A stretch of 64,000 nt of DNA, taken from Candidatus Thiodiazotropha endolucinida. Its GTDB lineage: Bacteria > Pseudomonadota > Gammaproteobacteria > Chromatiales > Chromatiaceae. Numbering within the stretch: the stretch's first letter is position 1; the number at the start of each line of letters is the position of its first letter. This document shows positions 34,705-45,700 of this stretch, piece after piece. The stretch spans positions 124,001 through 188,000 of the forward strand of contig NZ_MARB01000004.1 of the NCBI RefSeq assembly GCF_001715975.1, read 5' to 3'. The notes under the pieces are model-generated. The model did not search any database. It worked only from the letters and a program-made list of their open reading frames with translations, and was not told the origin of the DNA. The position numbers and the translations under genes were made by a program.

Positions 34705-35726
34705 GCGACAGTCCGCCTCAGGAGACACCATTTACACGACATACCGATATCCGGGTACCGATCATCTGTGGCCCCATGTACCCCTGTTCCAATCCCGAAC
34801 TCGTTGCCGCCGCATCCGAGGCCGGCGGTATCGGTATCATCCAGCCGGTCGCCATGACCTTTGTCCATGGTCACGATTTCCGCGAGGGGATCAGGCTGAT
34901 TAAACGCCTCACCGACAGACCCATCGGCATGAACGCACTAATTGAGAAGTCCTCCAGGAAGTATCACGACAGGATGGTGGAGTGGGTCTCGATTGCGTTG
35001 GACGAAGGCGTGCGCTTCTTCATCACCTCACTGGGCAATCCGCGCTGGGTGGTCGAACGGGTGAAGGCCTATGACGGCATCGTCTACCATGATGTCACTG
35101 AGCGTAAGTGGGCCTTGAAGGGACTCGATGGCGGAGTTGACGGCCTGATAGCCGTCAACAACCGGGCCGGCGGGCATGCCGGCGCCCTCTCCCACTTGCA
35201 GCTGTTGGATGAACTGGGTGACCTGGGTGTGCCGCTCATCTGCGCTGGAGGTATCGGTAACGAACAACAGTTCGCCGAAGCGATCAGTCAAGGTTATGCA
35301 GGTTGCCAATTGGGCACACGCTTTATCGCCACTGAGGAGTGCAATGCGGCAATGCCCTATAAGCAGGCCATACTCGATGCCGACGAACGCGATATCGTGC
35401 TCAGCAATCGAATCACCGGGGTTCCTGTATCGATCATCAAGACGCCCTACATTGAAAAAATCGGCACAAAGGCGGGGGCTTTCGCCCGCTGGATGATGAA
35501 AGGCAACAGAACCAAACACTGGATGCGCATGTTCTATACCCTGCGCTCCGCCTTCCAGCTGCGTCAATCATCCCTCGACGAGAAAGGTGAAACGGAGTTC
35601 TGGCAGGCGGGTAAAAGCGTAGCGGGCATTCATCAAATCGAGCCTGTAGCCGCAATTATCGGCAGATATGAAGCCATCTTGCGAGGAGGCATCAACAACG
35701 AGGCAACAGCTCGTAAATCTGTGTGA
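34701..35726 (+). CDS. Nitronate monooxygenase-like flavoprotein (2-nitropropane dioxygenase family)
   Basis: The 341-residue protein is a FMN-dependent TIM-barrel of the NMO/FabK group: RVPIICGPMYPCSNPELVAAASEAGGIG at the N-terminus, VNNRAGGHAGALSHL in the middle, the phosphate-binding CAGGIGNEQQ and GCQLGTRFIATEE. The substrate is not fixed by these motifs; nitronates, enoyl-ACP or propionate 3-nitronate detoxification are possible, and in a fad operon a fatty-acid-related reduction is equally plausible. The ATG at 34701 overlaps the DUF4442 stop in an ATGA. It is the last gene before the terminator at 35818. Confidence 0.85.
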   Translation: MSDSPPQETPFTRHTDIRVPIICGPMYPCSNPELVAAASEAGGIGIIQPVAMTFVHGHDFREGIRLIKRLTDRPIGMNALIEKSSRKYHDRMVEWVSIALDEGVRFFITSLGNPRWVVERVKAYDGIVYHDVTERKWALKGLDGGVDGLIAVNNRAGGHAGALSHLQLLDELGDLGVPLICAGGIGNEQQFAEAISQGYAGCQLGTRFIATEECNAAMPYKQAILDADERDIVLSNRITGVPVSIIKTPYIEKIGTKAGAFARWMMKGNRTKHWMRMFYTLRSAFQLRQSSLDEKGETEFWQAGKSVAGIHQIEPVAAIIGRYEAILRGGINNEATARKSV

Positions 35727-35742
35727 GTCAATAGGGTTGTAT

Positions 35743-35760
35743 GCCCTCCCACGCAGGAGC
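35743..35760 (+). repeat. Short repeat shared with 59530-59547
   Basis: GCCCTCCCACGCAGGAGC here and GCCTTCCCACGCTGGAGC at 59530 agree at 16 of 18 bases. Both are intergenic. They may be decayed copies of a REP-like palindrome. Confidence 0.4.
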
Positions 35761-35817
35761 AGGGAACGAGGAAAACACCCTAAGCGTTTCCGCACATTAA
35801 TTGCTTTAAGAAGGGTG

Positions 35818-35850
35818 AAAAAAAACCCGCCGATGGCGGGCTTTTTTTTC
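35818..35850. terminator. Bidirectional rho-independent terminator
   Basis: The stem CCCGCC-GAT-GGCGGG is flanked by a run of eight A on the left and eight T on the right, so it ends both the plus-strand fad operon (last stop 35726) and the minus-strand sat gene (stop 35864). Confidence 0.9.
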
Positions 35851-35863
35851 ATTTGCCAGTCGA

Positions 35864-37051
35864 TTAATTGATTGACTGATAGTAGTCGATCAGGATCTGC
35901 GCCACCTCGGGACGGGAGAACTCCTTTGGCGGAGCGATACCCTGGCCCAGCATCTCGCGTACCTTGGTGCCGGAGAGGAGTACGAAGTCCTCTTTCTCGT
36001 GATCCGGGGCTTCGCACATCATCACCACCTTGTCCAGCTTCTTCGACCAGGCGGTGTGGTCGGCCTTGAAGATTTCGATTTCCAATGCGCCTGCAGGCAC
36101 CTCATCCTCGAAGATGGTCTGGGCGTCGAATGCACCGTAGTAGTCACCCACACCGGCATGATCGCGGCCGATGATGAAATGGGTGGCCCCCATGTTTTGC
36201 CGGAAGTAGGCGTGCAGCACCGCCTCACGAGGCCCTGCGTAGAGCATATCGAAACCGTAACCGGTCACCATAGCGCTGTTGGGTGGGAAATAGAGCTCAA
36301 CCATCTTGCGGATCGCGGCATCGCGCACCGGCGCAGGAATATCGCCAGGTTTCAGCTTACCCAGCAGCATGTGAATCACCAGGCCGTCGCAGCCGAGACG
36401 ATCCATGGCCATGTGACAGAGTTCCTCATGGGCCAGATGCATCGGATTGCGGGTCTGGAAGGCAACGATCTTGCTCCAGCCACGTTCCTGAATCTCGTTG
36501 CGGATCTCGACGGCAGTACGGAATGTATCCGGGAAATCGGCCTGGAAATAGGAGAAGCTGAGGACCTGGATAGGGCCGGAGATCGCCACTCTGCCCTGGC
36601 CGTTGAATGCCGCCACACCAGGATGGTCACTGTCGTCGGTGCGATAGACCTTGTCGGTCATAATCGCCATCTGTTCGTCACTGACTTCCTCAATATTCTC
36701 GATATCCATGACGGCCAGTACCGGATTACCCTCCATATTCGGATCTCTCAAAGCGATCCGTTTGGCATCCCCGATCGCATCCGTGTTCTCCAGCAGGCAG
36801 AGCACAGGCACCGGAAAGAAACTGCCGTCGGTGAGGGTCATCTTTTCGGCTGCGCCCATGGCGTCGGCCACTGTCATGTAACCTTTCAACGGATTGAAAT
36901 ACCCCGCTCCCATCATCACCGCGTTACCGGCGGCCTGAGAACTGATCACTACCGACGGCAGGGATTCAGCCTCGTGTGAGAGCTTGTGATGGGTTTCGGG
37001 ATCGTAGACAAACAAAGGTTGTAGTTCTGAGGAACCGACTGGGTTGATCAT
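35864..37051 (-). CDS. sat: Sulfate adenylyltransferase (ATP sulfurylase)
   Basis: Sat interconverts sulfate plus ATP with APS plus pyrophosphate. In sulfur oxidisers it runs toward ATP, releasing sulfate as the last step after APS reductase. The 395-residue protein has the active site QTRNPMHLAH (199-208, His205 and His208), the segment GRDHAGVGDYYG and the C-terminal LLSGTKVREML. There is no APS kinase domain, and the assimilatory CysDN type is absent here. The start is ATG 37051 with AAGGAG upstream. It is monocistronic, with no apr or dsr genes in the window. A perfect dyad lies in the leader at 37150-37163. Confidence 0.95.
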   Translation of the reverse strand: MINPVGSSELQPLFVYDPETHHKLSHEAESLPSVVISSQAAGNAVMMGAGYFNPLKGYMTVADAMGAAEKMTLTDGSFFPVPVLCLLENTDAIGDAKRIALRDPNMEGNPVLAVMDIENIEEVSDEQMAIMTDKVYRTDDSDHPGVAAFNGQGRVAISGPIQVLSFSYFQADFPDTFRTAVEIRNEIQERGWSKIVAFQTRNPMHLAHEELCHMAMDRLGCDGLVIHMLLGKLKPGDIPAPVRDAAIRKMVELYFPPNSAMVTGYGFDMLYAGPREAVLHAYFRQNMGATHFIIGRDHAGVGDYYGAFDAQTIFEDEVPAGALEIEIFKADHTAWSKKLDKVVMMCEAPDHEKEDFVLLSGTKVREMLGQGIAPPKEFSRPEVAQILIDYYQSIN

Positions 37052-37353
37052 GACTTTTCGTCTCCTTCGTTGATCGCTTAATGAATTGACCGGCCCAGTC
37101 AGCAATTGCCAAGCCTGCCCTAAGCCTTCATTTTAAGTCGGTTATCTCATCCGCCTTGGCGGAAAAACCTCAAGCAGGTTTCAAAGGAAAATTAATAACC
37201 AACTGTTTTTATTAATAATATTTGAGATATTTCATGTAATGCATATTTCAAACAGGCAATACACTACCACAACGAGGAGTTATCCAACCCCAGTAATTTT
37301 TTATGTGCTCAGCAAAATATCTGCTTCCCCGAATGCATTGTTACCTCAGCGCC
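37052..37353. other. sat leader and promoter region
   Basis: This 302-bp gap lies between the starts of sat and the end of recD. It holds the perfect dyad TCCGCC-TT-GGCGGA at 37150-37163, then an AT-rich stretch near 37190-37240 that could contain the sat promoter on the minus strand. No coding frame is supported. Confidence 0.45.
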
Positions 37354-39186
37354 CTACCCCGGATTAGCGGTGAGGAGATCGGGGAGCCCGCTGCTGCGTC
37401 GCATGGGGTGTGTGACAGCTGCATCGAAGATCGCATCATCCCCGATCAGGGTGAATCTCTGCCTCGATCGGGTAATCGCGGTATAGACCAGCTCACGGCA
37501 CAAGACGGCACTCTTTTGATCCGGCAGTTGTAATATCACCTCCTGAAATTCGGAACCCTGGCTCTTGTGTACCGTCACCGCATATACCGTTTCGCAATAA
37601 GGCAGTCTCGATGGTGAAATCCAACGCACCTGACCGTCACTCCCCTGGAAGGCTACCGCCAGTTCATGCTTCCGTTCAGGATGTGGCAGCACGATGCCGG
37701 TTTCACCGTTGTAGAGATCGAGTTGATAGTCATTGCGCGACAGCATCACCGGGCGTCCCGGATACCAATCGTCGTGATTCTCAATCTGTCCCGCCCGAAT
37801 CAGCTCCCGGGTTATCGCACCGTTCAATGCATTGACACCAAAAGGCCCCTCGCGAACCACACATAGCAAGCGAAACTCGTACAACAGCGCGAACAGCGAC
37901 GCCACCGGCGCCCCTGATCCGACCGCCTTGAACAGCTTTCCAAAACGACTTGCAACCAGTCTTGCCACATCACCGCCCGGAGCCAAACGGCCCAGCACTT
38001 CCCCTCCATTGTGCAGCAGCTGTCGCGCCTGTTGCGCATCACCCCTGTTGACAGCCTTGGCCAGCTGTCCAAGCGGACTCTCGGGATCGAAACGGTAGCT
38101 CTGTCTCAGTTCGATAACACTGTTTTTCAGCTCACTGGCGGAATCCTCCCCTGCGGCCACCGGTTGCATCGTGATCTCGCTCAATTGCCGTGCGAATTCA
38201 TCATCCGGCCCATCGCATCCGATACACAAATCACCCATGACCGAACCGGCCTCCACCGAGGCCAGTTGATCGCGATCACCCAACAACACCAGTCGCGCGG
38301 CATGAGGCAAGGCATCCAGAAGCTTGGCCATCAATGCCACATCGACCATCGATGCCTCATCCACTATCACCACATCAAACAGCAGGGGATTGTCTCGATG
38401 GTGGCGAAAGCCTGTACCCGAGCGGTTCATACCGAGCAGACGATGCAGGGTCGATGCCTGCTCCGGTATCGTCGCCAGCTGTTCTTTCGGGAGGGCCGTC
38501 GATGCCTTGGCCTGCTGGATCGCCTGTTGCAGACGTGCGGCAGCCATGCCTGTGGGTGCTGTCAGGGCAATCCGCAACGCATCTCCCCCCGGCTGCAGTC
38601 GCAACAGTGCCAGCAACCGAAGGACGGTTGTCGTCTTGCCGGTGCCGGGTCCACCGGAGATGATGGTGAGGGGCCGCAGGATCGCAGTGGCAACGGCAAC
38701 CTTCTGCCAATCGGTAGCATCGGCGCCATGCACCGGGAACAGTGTTGCCAATGCCTTCTTCGCCCCCTCCCGGTCAATCACCTGATCGACACTTCTGGCA
38801 CGCTGCAACAACGCATCTCCCAAGCGTCGCTCATAGGCCCAATAACGATGCAGGTAGAGCCGGTTCCGGCCGTCCAGAATCAAGGGTTGCCAGTCACCGG
38901 GACCACCGATAATCCCGCTATGTCGTAATTCGACTCTCCATTCTTCCAGGCCGGGGGCCTGAACCACCATCTCCGCTTCGTCGAATAGCGCTCTTCCCGC
39001 AACCTCGCCAAGATCGAGGCAGACATGTCCATCGCTGGTGGCACGACTGGTGAGTGCAATCGCCAGGGCGAGGGATGGCGAGGGGGTATCGGCCTCTGCC
39101 ATCAGATACTCGGCAAGATGCAGATCAAGATCGTTGAGCAGATTCTGCCGGTTGAGCGAGCGTAACAGGCTATCAGGACGACTCAT
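37354..39186 (-). CDS. recD: Exodeoxyribonuclease V alpha subunit RecD
   Basis: RecD is the 5'-3' helicase of the RecBCD complex. The 610-residue protein has the SF1 helicase motifs: Walker A GGPGTGKT (178-185), DEASMVD (motif II), GDRDQLASVEAG and the C-terminal VHKSQGSEF with YTAITRSR. Its length matches E. coli RecD (608). The ATG at 39186 overlaps the end of recB by 14 bp, so the three genes recC-recB-recD form one coupled transcript. This order, without ptrA, is the usual one outside the enterics. Confidence 0.95.
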   Translation of the reverse strand: MSRPDSLLRSLNRQNLLNDLDLHLAEYLMAEADTPSPSLALAIALTSRATSDGHVCLDLGEVAGRALFDEAEMVVQAPGLEEWRVELRHSGIIGGPGDWQPLILDGRNRLYLHRYWAYERRLGDALLQRARSVDQVIDREGAKKALATLFPVHGADATDWQKVAVATAILRPLTIISGGPGTGKTTTVLRLLALLRLQPGGDALRIALTAPTGMAAARLQQAIQQAKASTALPKEQLATIPEQASTLHRLLGMNRSGTGFRHHRDNPLLFDVVIVDEASMVDVALMAKLLDALPHAARLVLLGDRDQLASVEAGSVMGDLCIGCDGPDDEFARQLSEITMQPVAAGEDSASELKNSVIELRQSYRFDPESPLGQLAKAVNRGDAQQARQLLHNGGEVLGRLAPGGDVARLVASRFGKLFKAVGSGAPVASLFALLYEFRLLCVVREGPFGVNALNGAITRELIRAGQIENHDDWYPGRPVMLSRNDYQLDLYNGETGIVLPHPERKHELAVAFQGSDGQVRWISPSRLPYCETVYAVTVHKSQGSEFQEVILQLPDQKSAVLCRELVYTAITRSRQRFTLIGDDAIFDAAVTHPMRRSSGLPDLLTANPG

Positions 39187-42100
39187 CGCTACGCGCCTCG
39201 ATCAGTCGGTCCAGGGCCTCGATGAAGCCTTGTGAGGGTCTTTCTGCGAACACCCCCAGGCGAGCACCGGTCTGGGGCTGCATGCCGCGCAGAAACAGAT
39301 AGTAGACACCACCGAAATGATGCTCATACACATAGTCGGGCAGGCGCAGCTTGAGATAACGATGCAAGGCCAGCGAGTAGAGCAGATACTGTAGGGTATA
39401 GTGGTGCTCGATCATCGCATTCGTCAGAGCCCGGGGGTGGTAGTCACTGTAACTGTTGCCAAGCCAATTGGACTTGTAGTCGGCCAGATAGAAACATCCG
39501 TCCACCTCGAAGACCAGATCGATATAACCCTTCACATAGCCATCCTCCACACTGGCATGGAGATTCGCCAGACCGTCAATCAGCCGATCAACGTCTGAGA
39601 AACGGTGATGCCGTGCAAGCGCCATGATCGCCTTGGGCTGCAGTGATTTCGCGGGGAAATAAAATTCCATCTCATTCAGCCGCTGCCCCGGCCCGATTCG
39701 ACTCAGGGTTAAACCATCGATATTGAGCGGCGTCTCTACAACCTCTCTCATCCACTGGACAACAACACCCTTCCAGCGGGTGTCGATGGCATGAAACATG
39801 AGTTTCTCCTCCACCATCAGCTCGACCGCCTGCCCATGGGGCTGCATGAAATCGAGCTCCTCCAGAATCGCATGCAGACAACTGCCGGGTCTTGAGCCGC
39901 GTGGAAAGCCATGCACGCTGAAACCCCGGTGGGGATCCTGAGACTGGTTCAGAATTGTCGTCTGGATGTCGTAATCCGGTCTATCCTCATGCTGTCCCGC
40001 AACCAGCGAGGAGAAACTGGCCACACCGCCAACTGCTGAAATGGATGCTGAAAAGCGTCTTGGCGGTTGCAGTTCCTGCGGCAGTGGCAGGGTGAGCTGC
40101 GCCATCTCCGCAGCATGGGGTAAAGGTGTGATATCGATGCTACCCCGGGCGGCTGTGGCCAAAGTCCTCAACACCTGCTCATCTCTTTCGGGATTCAAGG
40201 TCTTGAGCTGTTGTCGCCACTGCGCCAGGGTCTGCGGACAATCGGCTCTATTCGTCGTATGCAATACCCAGCCAAGTGCTGAATGCCTGCTCTGCTTCAA
40301 CCAGCCCCATGGGAGGTAACAGCGATAACGGGGCCGCGTCAAAGCCACATACAGCAAGCGAAGATTTTCCGCAAAAACCTCCTCATGGAAATAGGCCCGG
40401 TTGTCGTCAAAATCTTCTGAGCCAAGTTCGAGCACCGCCGCATAGTCTTCATGCGGATCGTGAAACAGAAAGGGTTTGTCGTCGCTCCTGGCTTCACTTT
40501 GGTCCCACAAAAAGGGACAGAATACGATATTGTACTCCAACCCCTTGCTATGGTGCAGGGTATCGATCCGCACCAACTTGCCGTCACTCTCCAAGCGCAA
40601 CAGATGCTCATCATCCTGGGATAGGGTCTGACGCTGGCGGGCAAACCATTTAACCAATCCCTCCATACCGGGGCGTGCCGTGTCGTCATATTGCTGCAGC
40701 AGTTCCAGAAGATGGTAAAAGTTGGTCAGCCTTCGCTCTCCGTCGCAGAACTCAAGCAATCGATTCTCTATCCCCATTTCATTGGCCAATGCCTTGATCA
40801 TGACGATGAAACCGTTGTCCCGCCAAGCACGATGATGATGAAAGAAACGATTGAACAATCCGTTTTGCAAATCATCTTTACGATTCATCTCATCAATGGC
40901 GGCGCCATCCCAGCCCAGCATCGGCGTTGCCAGCGCGGCACGCACCAGACGCCCCCTGTAGGGCTCCAACAGGGCGAGCAGCAGACGTTGCAACTGCTCG
41001 GCCTCCTGACTCCAGTAGACACTCTGCTGATTACTATGAACACTGGATATACCATACGCCCTCAAGGCCTGCGCAATACGGGAGGCCTGTTCATGGGTCC
41101 GCACCAGTACGGCAATATCGCCGCCGCATAGCGACCTATCCCCTATGCGCGCCTTGTCTTGCGAAGCGAGTGTCAACAGACGGGCAATCTCCCCGGCGGT
41201 GGCATCGGCCACAGTCTGGCGGATCTCTTCGATCCCTGTCTGCTCACCAAAGGTAAGATGCCAGATCTGAAATGGCGCCTCACTGCCACCCGCTATCGTG
41301 AGGGAAGCCATCTCCCTGTCACCGGCCGCGACCGTTTCAAAACCGATGCGTGGCTCGAAGAATGGCCGATGGGAACTGCCGAACAGGGTGTTGACAGCCT
41401 GCAACAGCCCAGGTGTCGAACGCCAGTTGATATCCAGCGTATGGTGATTGGCACCTGTCTCGTCTCTGGCGCGCAGATAGGCGAACAGATCGGCACCGCG
41501 AAAACTGTAGATCGCCTGTTTTGGATCCCCTACCAGAAATACCGGTTGACGGCTGTTGAGGTAGATCTGACTCAGAATCCTGTACTGCACCGGATCGGTA
41601 TCCTGAAACTCATCCACCAATGCAGCAGGATAGCGCCGGCGCAACAGTCCACCCAAACGACCACCGCGGTCCGCCAGCAAGGCGGCGTGCAACTGCAGCA
41701 ACAGGTCGTCGTAAGACCATTCCCTGGCCTCGGCCTGGCGTCTCGGCAACTCATCCAGAAGATAGTCATAGAAAGACTTTTGCATAGCCACGAATGCCCT
41801 GTCGAAGGCATCGGCGCATGCTTCGACACAGGCCAGATAACGGGAAAACTGGTTGAAGAAGGGGTGCCGAGGAGCCACTTGTCCAGGTTTGATCGCAGCC
41901 TCGATAATCTCCGGCGTAAACCGTTCGGCCTTGTCGAAGGGTCGTTGATAGACCGTGGCCTGCAGCCATTGGTCCATTTTCGCACCCCAACCCTCAAGCC
42001 ATGCCCGGCGGTAGAGATTACCCTTCATCACCTGTGTGTCGCTGAGTAGCGCGAGGATGCTATCGCGCTGCTCCTGCCACAACGACCTGACTTCGGACTG

Positions 42101-42742
42101 GAGCTGATTGGCCTGCAGCTCCAGCGACTCGATGCCTTCCGGCCAATCACAAGCCCTGACCTGCAGGTAAGGCTTGCCCAGAGCGGGACGCATGCGCTGG
42201 AGTAATGCCTCGGGGGTATCTATCCGGTCACGCAGGGCCTGAAGCAGCTGACCGGGGAGCTGATTGATTTCACGTCGCCAGTAATCGTCAGCAATCTGCA
42301 GCAGTCGATCAGCCTGATCTGTTACCAGATCGGTATTAAATCCCTGCCCGGTCTCGAATGCCTGCTCAGTCAGTACGCGCTGGCAAAGGCCGTGGATGGT
42401 ATGGATCGCAGCCCTGTCGAAGCCGGCAATCGCCAGATCGAGACGCCTGCGGGCCCGCGCTTTGTCCGCTATGTTGTCGAGGATGGCATGCAGCAGGGGA
42501 TCGTCACTTGCACCGCCATCCGACAGCGACCGCGCATCGATCAGACGCTGGCGAATCCGTGTCTTCAGTTCTGCCGTTGCCGCTTTGGTATAGGTCACCA
42601 CCAGTATCCTCTCCGGACCATGGTCCTGTTCCAGCAGCAGCCGCAGATAGAGGCCGGTCAAGGTATGGGTCTTCCCGGTGCCGGCGCTTGCCTCCACCAG
42701 ATTGAAACCCTGCAAGGCCACCGATTCGATCCGCATACTCAT
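39173..42742 (-). CDS. recB: Exodeoxyribonuclease V beta subunit RecB
   Basis: RecB is the 3'-5' helicase and nuclease of RecBCD. The 1189-residue protein starts with the Walker A motif ASAGTGKT (18-25), continues with VTYTKAATAEL, the motif II segment LVDEFQDTDPVQYRIL and HHSKGLEYNIVF, and ends with the nuclease domain, where GYIDLVF and YLADYKSNW give the metal-binding Asp and Lys. The start is ATG 42742, which overlaps the recC stop in an ATGA; the outer GTG at 42751 is less likely. The nuclease centre is intact, so the complex should be active. Confidence 0.95.
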   Translation of the reverse strand: MSMRIESVALQGFNLVEASAGTGKTHTLTGLYLRLLLEQDHGPERILVVTYTKAATAELKTRIRQRLIDARSLSDGGASDDPLLHAILDNIADKARARRRLDLAIAGFDRAAIHTIHGLCQRVLTEQAFETGQGFNTDLVTDQADRLLQIADDYWRREINQLPGQLLQALRDRIDTPEALLQRMRPALGKPYLQVRACDWPEGIESLELQANQLQSEVRSLWQEQRDSILALLSDTQVMKGNLYRRAWLEGWGAKMDQWLQATVYQRPFDKAERFTPEIIEAAIKPGQVAPRHPFFNQFSRYLACVEACADAFDRAFVAMQKSFYDYLLDELPRRQAEAREWSYDDLLLQLHAALLADRGGRLGGLLRRRYPAALVDEFQDTDPVQYRILSQIYLNSRQPVFLVGDPKQAIYSFRGADLFAYLRARDETGANHHTLDINWRSTPGLLQAVNTLFGSSHRPFFEPRIGFETVAAGDREMASLTIAGGSEAPFQIWHLTFGEQTGIEEIRQTVADATAGEIARLLTLASQDKARIGDRSLCGGDIAVLVRTHEQASRIAQALRAYGISSVHSNQQSVYWSQEAEQLQRLLLALLEPYRGRLVRAALATPMLGWDGAAIDEMNRKDDLQNGLFNRFFHHHRAWRDNGFIVMIKALANEMGIENRLLEFCDGERRLTNFYHLLELLQQYDDTARPGMEGLVKWFARQRQTLSQDDEHLLRLESDGKLVRIDTLHHSKGLEYNIVFCPFLWDQSEARSDDKPFLFHDPHEDYAAVLELGSEDFDDNRAYFHEEVFAENLRLLYVALTRPRYRCYLPWGWLKQSRHSALGWVLHTTNRADCPQTLAQWRQQLKTLNPERDEQVLRTLATAARGSIDITPLPHAAEMAQLTLPLPQELQPPRRFSASISAVGGVASFSSLVAGQHEDRPDYDIQTTILNQSQDPHRGFSVHGFPRGSRPGSCLHAILEELDFMQPHGQAVELMVEEKLMFHAIDTRWKGVVVQWMREVVETPLNIDGLTLSRIGPGQRLNEMEFYFPAKSLQPKAIMALARHHRFSDVDRLIDGLANLHASVEDGYVKGYIDLVFEVDGCFYLADYKSNWLGNSYSDYHPRALTNAMIEHHYTLQYLLYSLALHRYLKLRLPDYVYEHHFGGVYYLFLRGMQPQTGARLGVFAERPSQGFIEALDRLIEARSDESS

Positions 42743-45700
42743 CCCTGCCACTCCAGATGATCCATCAATGGTTGCAGGAGCTCCCTGCTGGTGTCGAAGA
42801 ATGTCTGATCGAGGGCGGGCCGGTCCGGCCGCAACAGGCGATGATAGGGTTTATCCACGTCACCTGGTTGAAACCGGTTGCCAAACCAACGCTGTCGCGC
42901 CGCCTTGCGGGCCACCTCCTCTCCACCCTGCTCAAGTTTTTCCTGATAGATCCAGGCGGTTGCGGGGATGAACGACAACGGCAACCGCAGACCCTGGCGA
43001 TAGCGCCGGATCAGCGTCTCAAGATGAACCTTCGCCGTCTCCACGGACCTGTAGTGACCTGTTCTGTCCCCCTCCAGCAGACATGTCGTTGGGGTCACCC
43101 CAGGTGGATTGAGGGCATTCAACAACAGATGTCTAATCCAATGCCTGACCATCTGGTAGGGGTAGAGGCGATCCGTACTATAGATAAGCAGTCCCCCTGT
43201 TGTGACACCGTGAAGGTGGCCGACCAGATGGTGTTCATCGAACTTAAGATCAACCCCCAAGGGCTGCAGCAAATCACCGCCATCGAGCGCCTGAATGCGT
43301 TGAACCATTGCCGCCGCACGGCTCTGCATCTGCCCAAACGTCTGTTCACCGGCCATACCGTGCGGCAGGCGTCCCCGAGCGCGTAATTGTTCATACAATG
43401 CTTCGGGACTCTGGTCCGCCAGCATAGACTCCACCAGTTCATGTTCCAGCGCCAACCTATCGAAATGCGCCAGGGTGAATGGCTCCCGCTCCTCGGGAAG
43501 CTGTTCCGCCTGCCCGAGGTCGAGATTCAAGCGGATATCGGCAAATCCTTTCAGCGGATTGGTGAAGAAGTGGAGAAACTGCTGCAAATCGATCAGCCCA
43601 TCCCCCTCTGTTTCGGCCAGGGGTGTTTCTACCAGAGGAAGCTCATTGCGATCACCATTGCCGACCCGCATTGCCGCCTCGTACATCTCCGCTGAATAGC
43701 TGAAGAGGGTACTGTCAGCAAGAAAATAGGCCCGCGAGAAGGGCTGTAAAGGGTGGTCGAAAATGATCTCCTTCATACCGGACTCAGCCACCATCAGCTG
43801 CAGAGAATCGCACAGCTCATCCACCACTACGGAGGGTGGAAGCAGGGTATTGTCATGCTGACTGCGTCCGACGTAACTGATTAAAAGACGATCCCGTGCA
43901 GAGATCAGCGTCTCCAGGAAAAGGTAGCGATCATCCGCTCTTCGTGACCGATCTCCTCGACGGAAGGCACTCGACATCAGATCGAACCCCAACTCCGGCT
44001 GCTGACGGGGAAAGGCTCCATCGTTCATACCGATTAACGCGATCACACGAAAAGGCAGGCTTCGCATGGGTGCGAGGGCACAGAAATTAACGCCACCGCC
44101 CATAAAGCCCCGATCCACTGAAATATTCAACAGCTCCTGTAGGCGATATCGGATCGGTGCGATCGGGATCTGCTCCTCGATTCCCGCTTGTTGCATCTCC
44201 TGGGCCAATGCATGAATCGCCTCCCTGACCGACTCGAGTTGCGCTTCACTCTCTTCATCGGAAGAAAAGAACTGTTCCGTGAGCCCGATCAGGAAGTTTA
44301 CCCACGCCTGTGATGACCGATCGATCATGAGGTGATCCTCCAGGGCGAAAAGGGCATCACAAAACGCCAGCAGTCCACCGAGCCATTGACCCTCCGACCC
44401 CTCCACCGCATCCAATGGATAGTGGTGGTGCCAAAGCTCTCCCGCATCTCCCTGCATTGCATAACCCAGCAGGAGTTGCCACAACCCTGACCGCCAGGTA
44501 TTACTCTGTTCCGCCGGCAATCCAAGGGAATGCTTGCTCTCGCCATCACGCCCCCAATGGACAGCAGCCTGATTCAGCCATTGAGTCACCCGTTCGACTC
44601 CCTCTTCATCCAATCCGAAGCGACGACGTATGGCCGGATATTCCAGCAGATTGAGCACGCTGCCGACCGGGTAGCGGGATCCGGGGAGCTGAACGATTTC
44701 CAGCAGAGCCGTGGCCAGTGGATTGTCCTGTAACAGACCGCCACCGCTGATCCTGAAGGGTATCTTCGGACGGCTGCCCGGCGATGAGAAATGAGCCTTG
44801 ATCAGAGGCCCATAGCGGTCAATATCCGGTGTCATCACCAAGATATCCGACGCGGTCAGATCCGGCAGATCCTCAAACAGCGCCAGGAGTTGATCGTAGA
44901 GCACCTCAACCTCGCGCATTGGGCTGTGGCAGCGATGGAGCGTAACGGAACCATCCGTTGAGCACCCGGATTGCGGTTCACTCAAGGTCAGTATTTGATT
45001 CTGTATTTGATGCAACAACAGATCGTCACGTTGCCTTTGGTAAAGCTCCTCCCCACCCGGATCCATCTCGTTGATGGCAGCGAAAAAGTCCCGCCCCTGC
45101 CGACCCATTGTGGCAAGCAAAGGATTGCCCACTTCCAGGTAGAGCGCCTGTTCCCGCGACTGCAGGGCCAACTGTGCCTGCTCACTGGGTGAGACGATGT
45201 CAGCCCAGTGGGCCTCACAGGGATTTAGCAGAAAAAGATGAACATCAATCAGCGATGCGACGTGTCGAATGATCTCCAGGTAGCCTGGGGAGAGGGTGGG
45301 AACACCAAATATAAACACCCTCGGGGGCAGGATCTTCTGAAAAGAAGTTGTCGACATCCCGCTCAACTGAAGTTGCAGGCTCACCCAATGAACCGCATCT
45401 TCCTCCGTGAGATGGCGCCAAAGACCGGCCTGCCATTCATCACCTTCGGTAGCCGCCTCTCCCTGCTGCCATTTGAGAATCCAGTCTGGCCGATAGATCA
45501 GATATCGATCGAACAGCATGGCCAGCTGTTGCGCCAACTGGAAGCGCTTAATATCGTCCGCTCCAGCCAGATAGCCGGTGACCGAAGGATCCGTCAATTT
45601 CTCATCGACATCCCGGAGCAGTCTGTAGATACGCCACGTCAGACGTTTTGGCTGATAACGATCGTAGTCAGGCACATCCGGCAACAGGGTGTGGAAAAGC

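Noticed and set aside
35999-36979. 326-codon plus-strand frame
   Set aside because: It lies wholly antisense to sat, has a high His content typical of shadow frames, and has no recognisable domain.
38011-38928. 305-codon plus-strand frame
   Set aside because: It is antisense to recD, whose motifs are certain.
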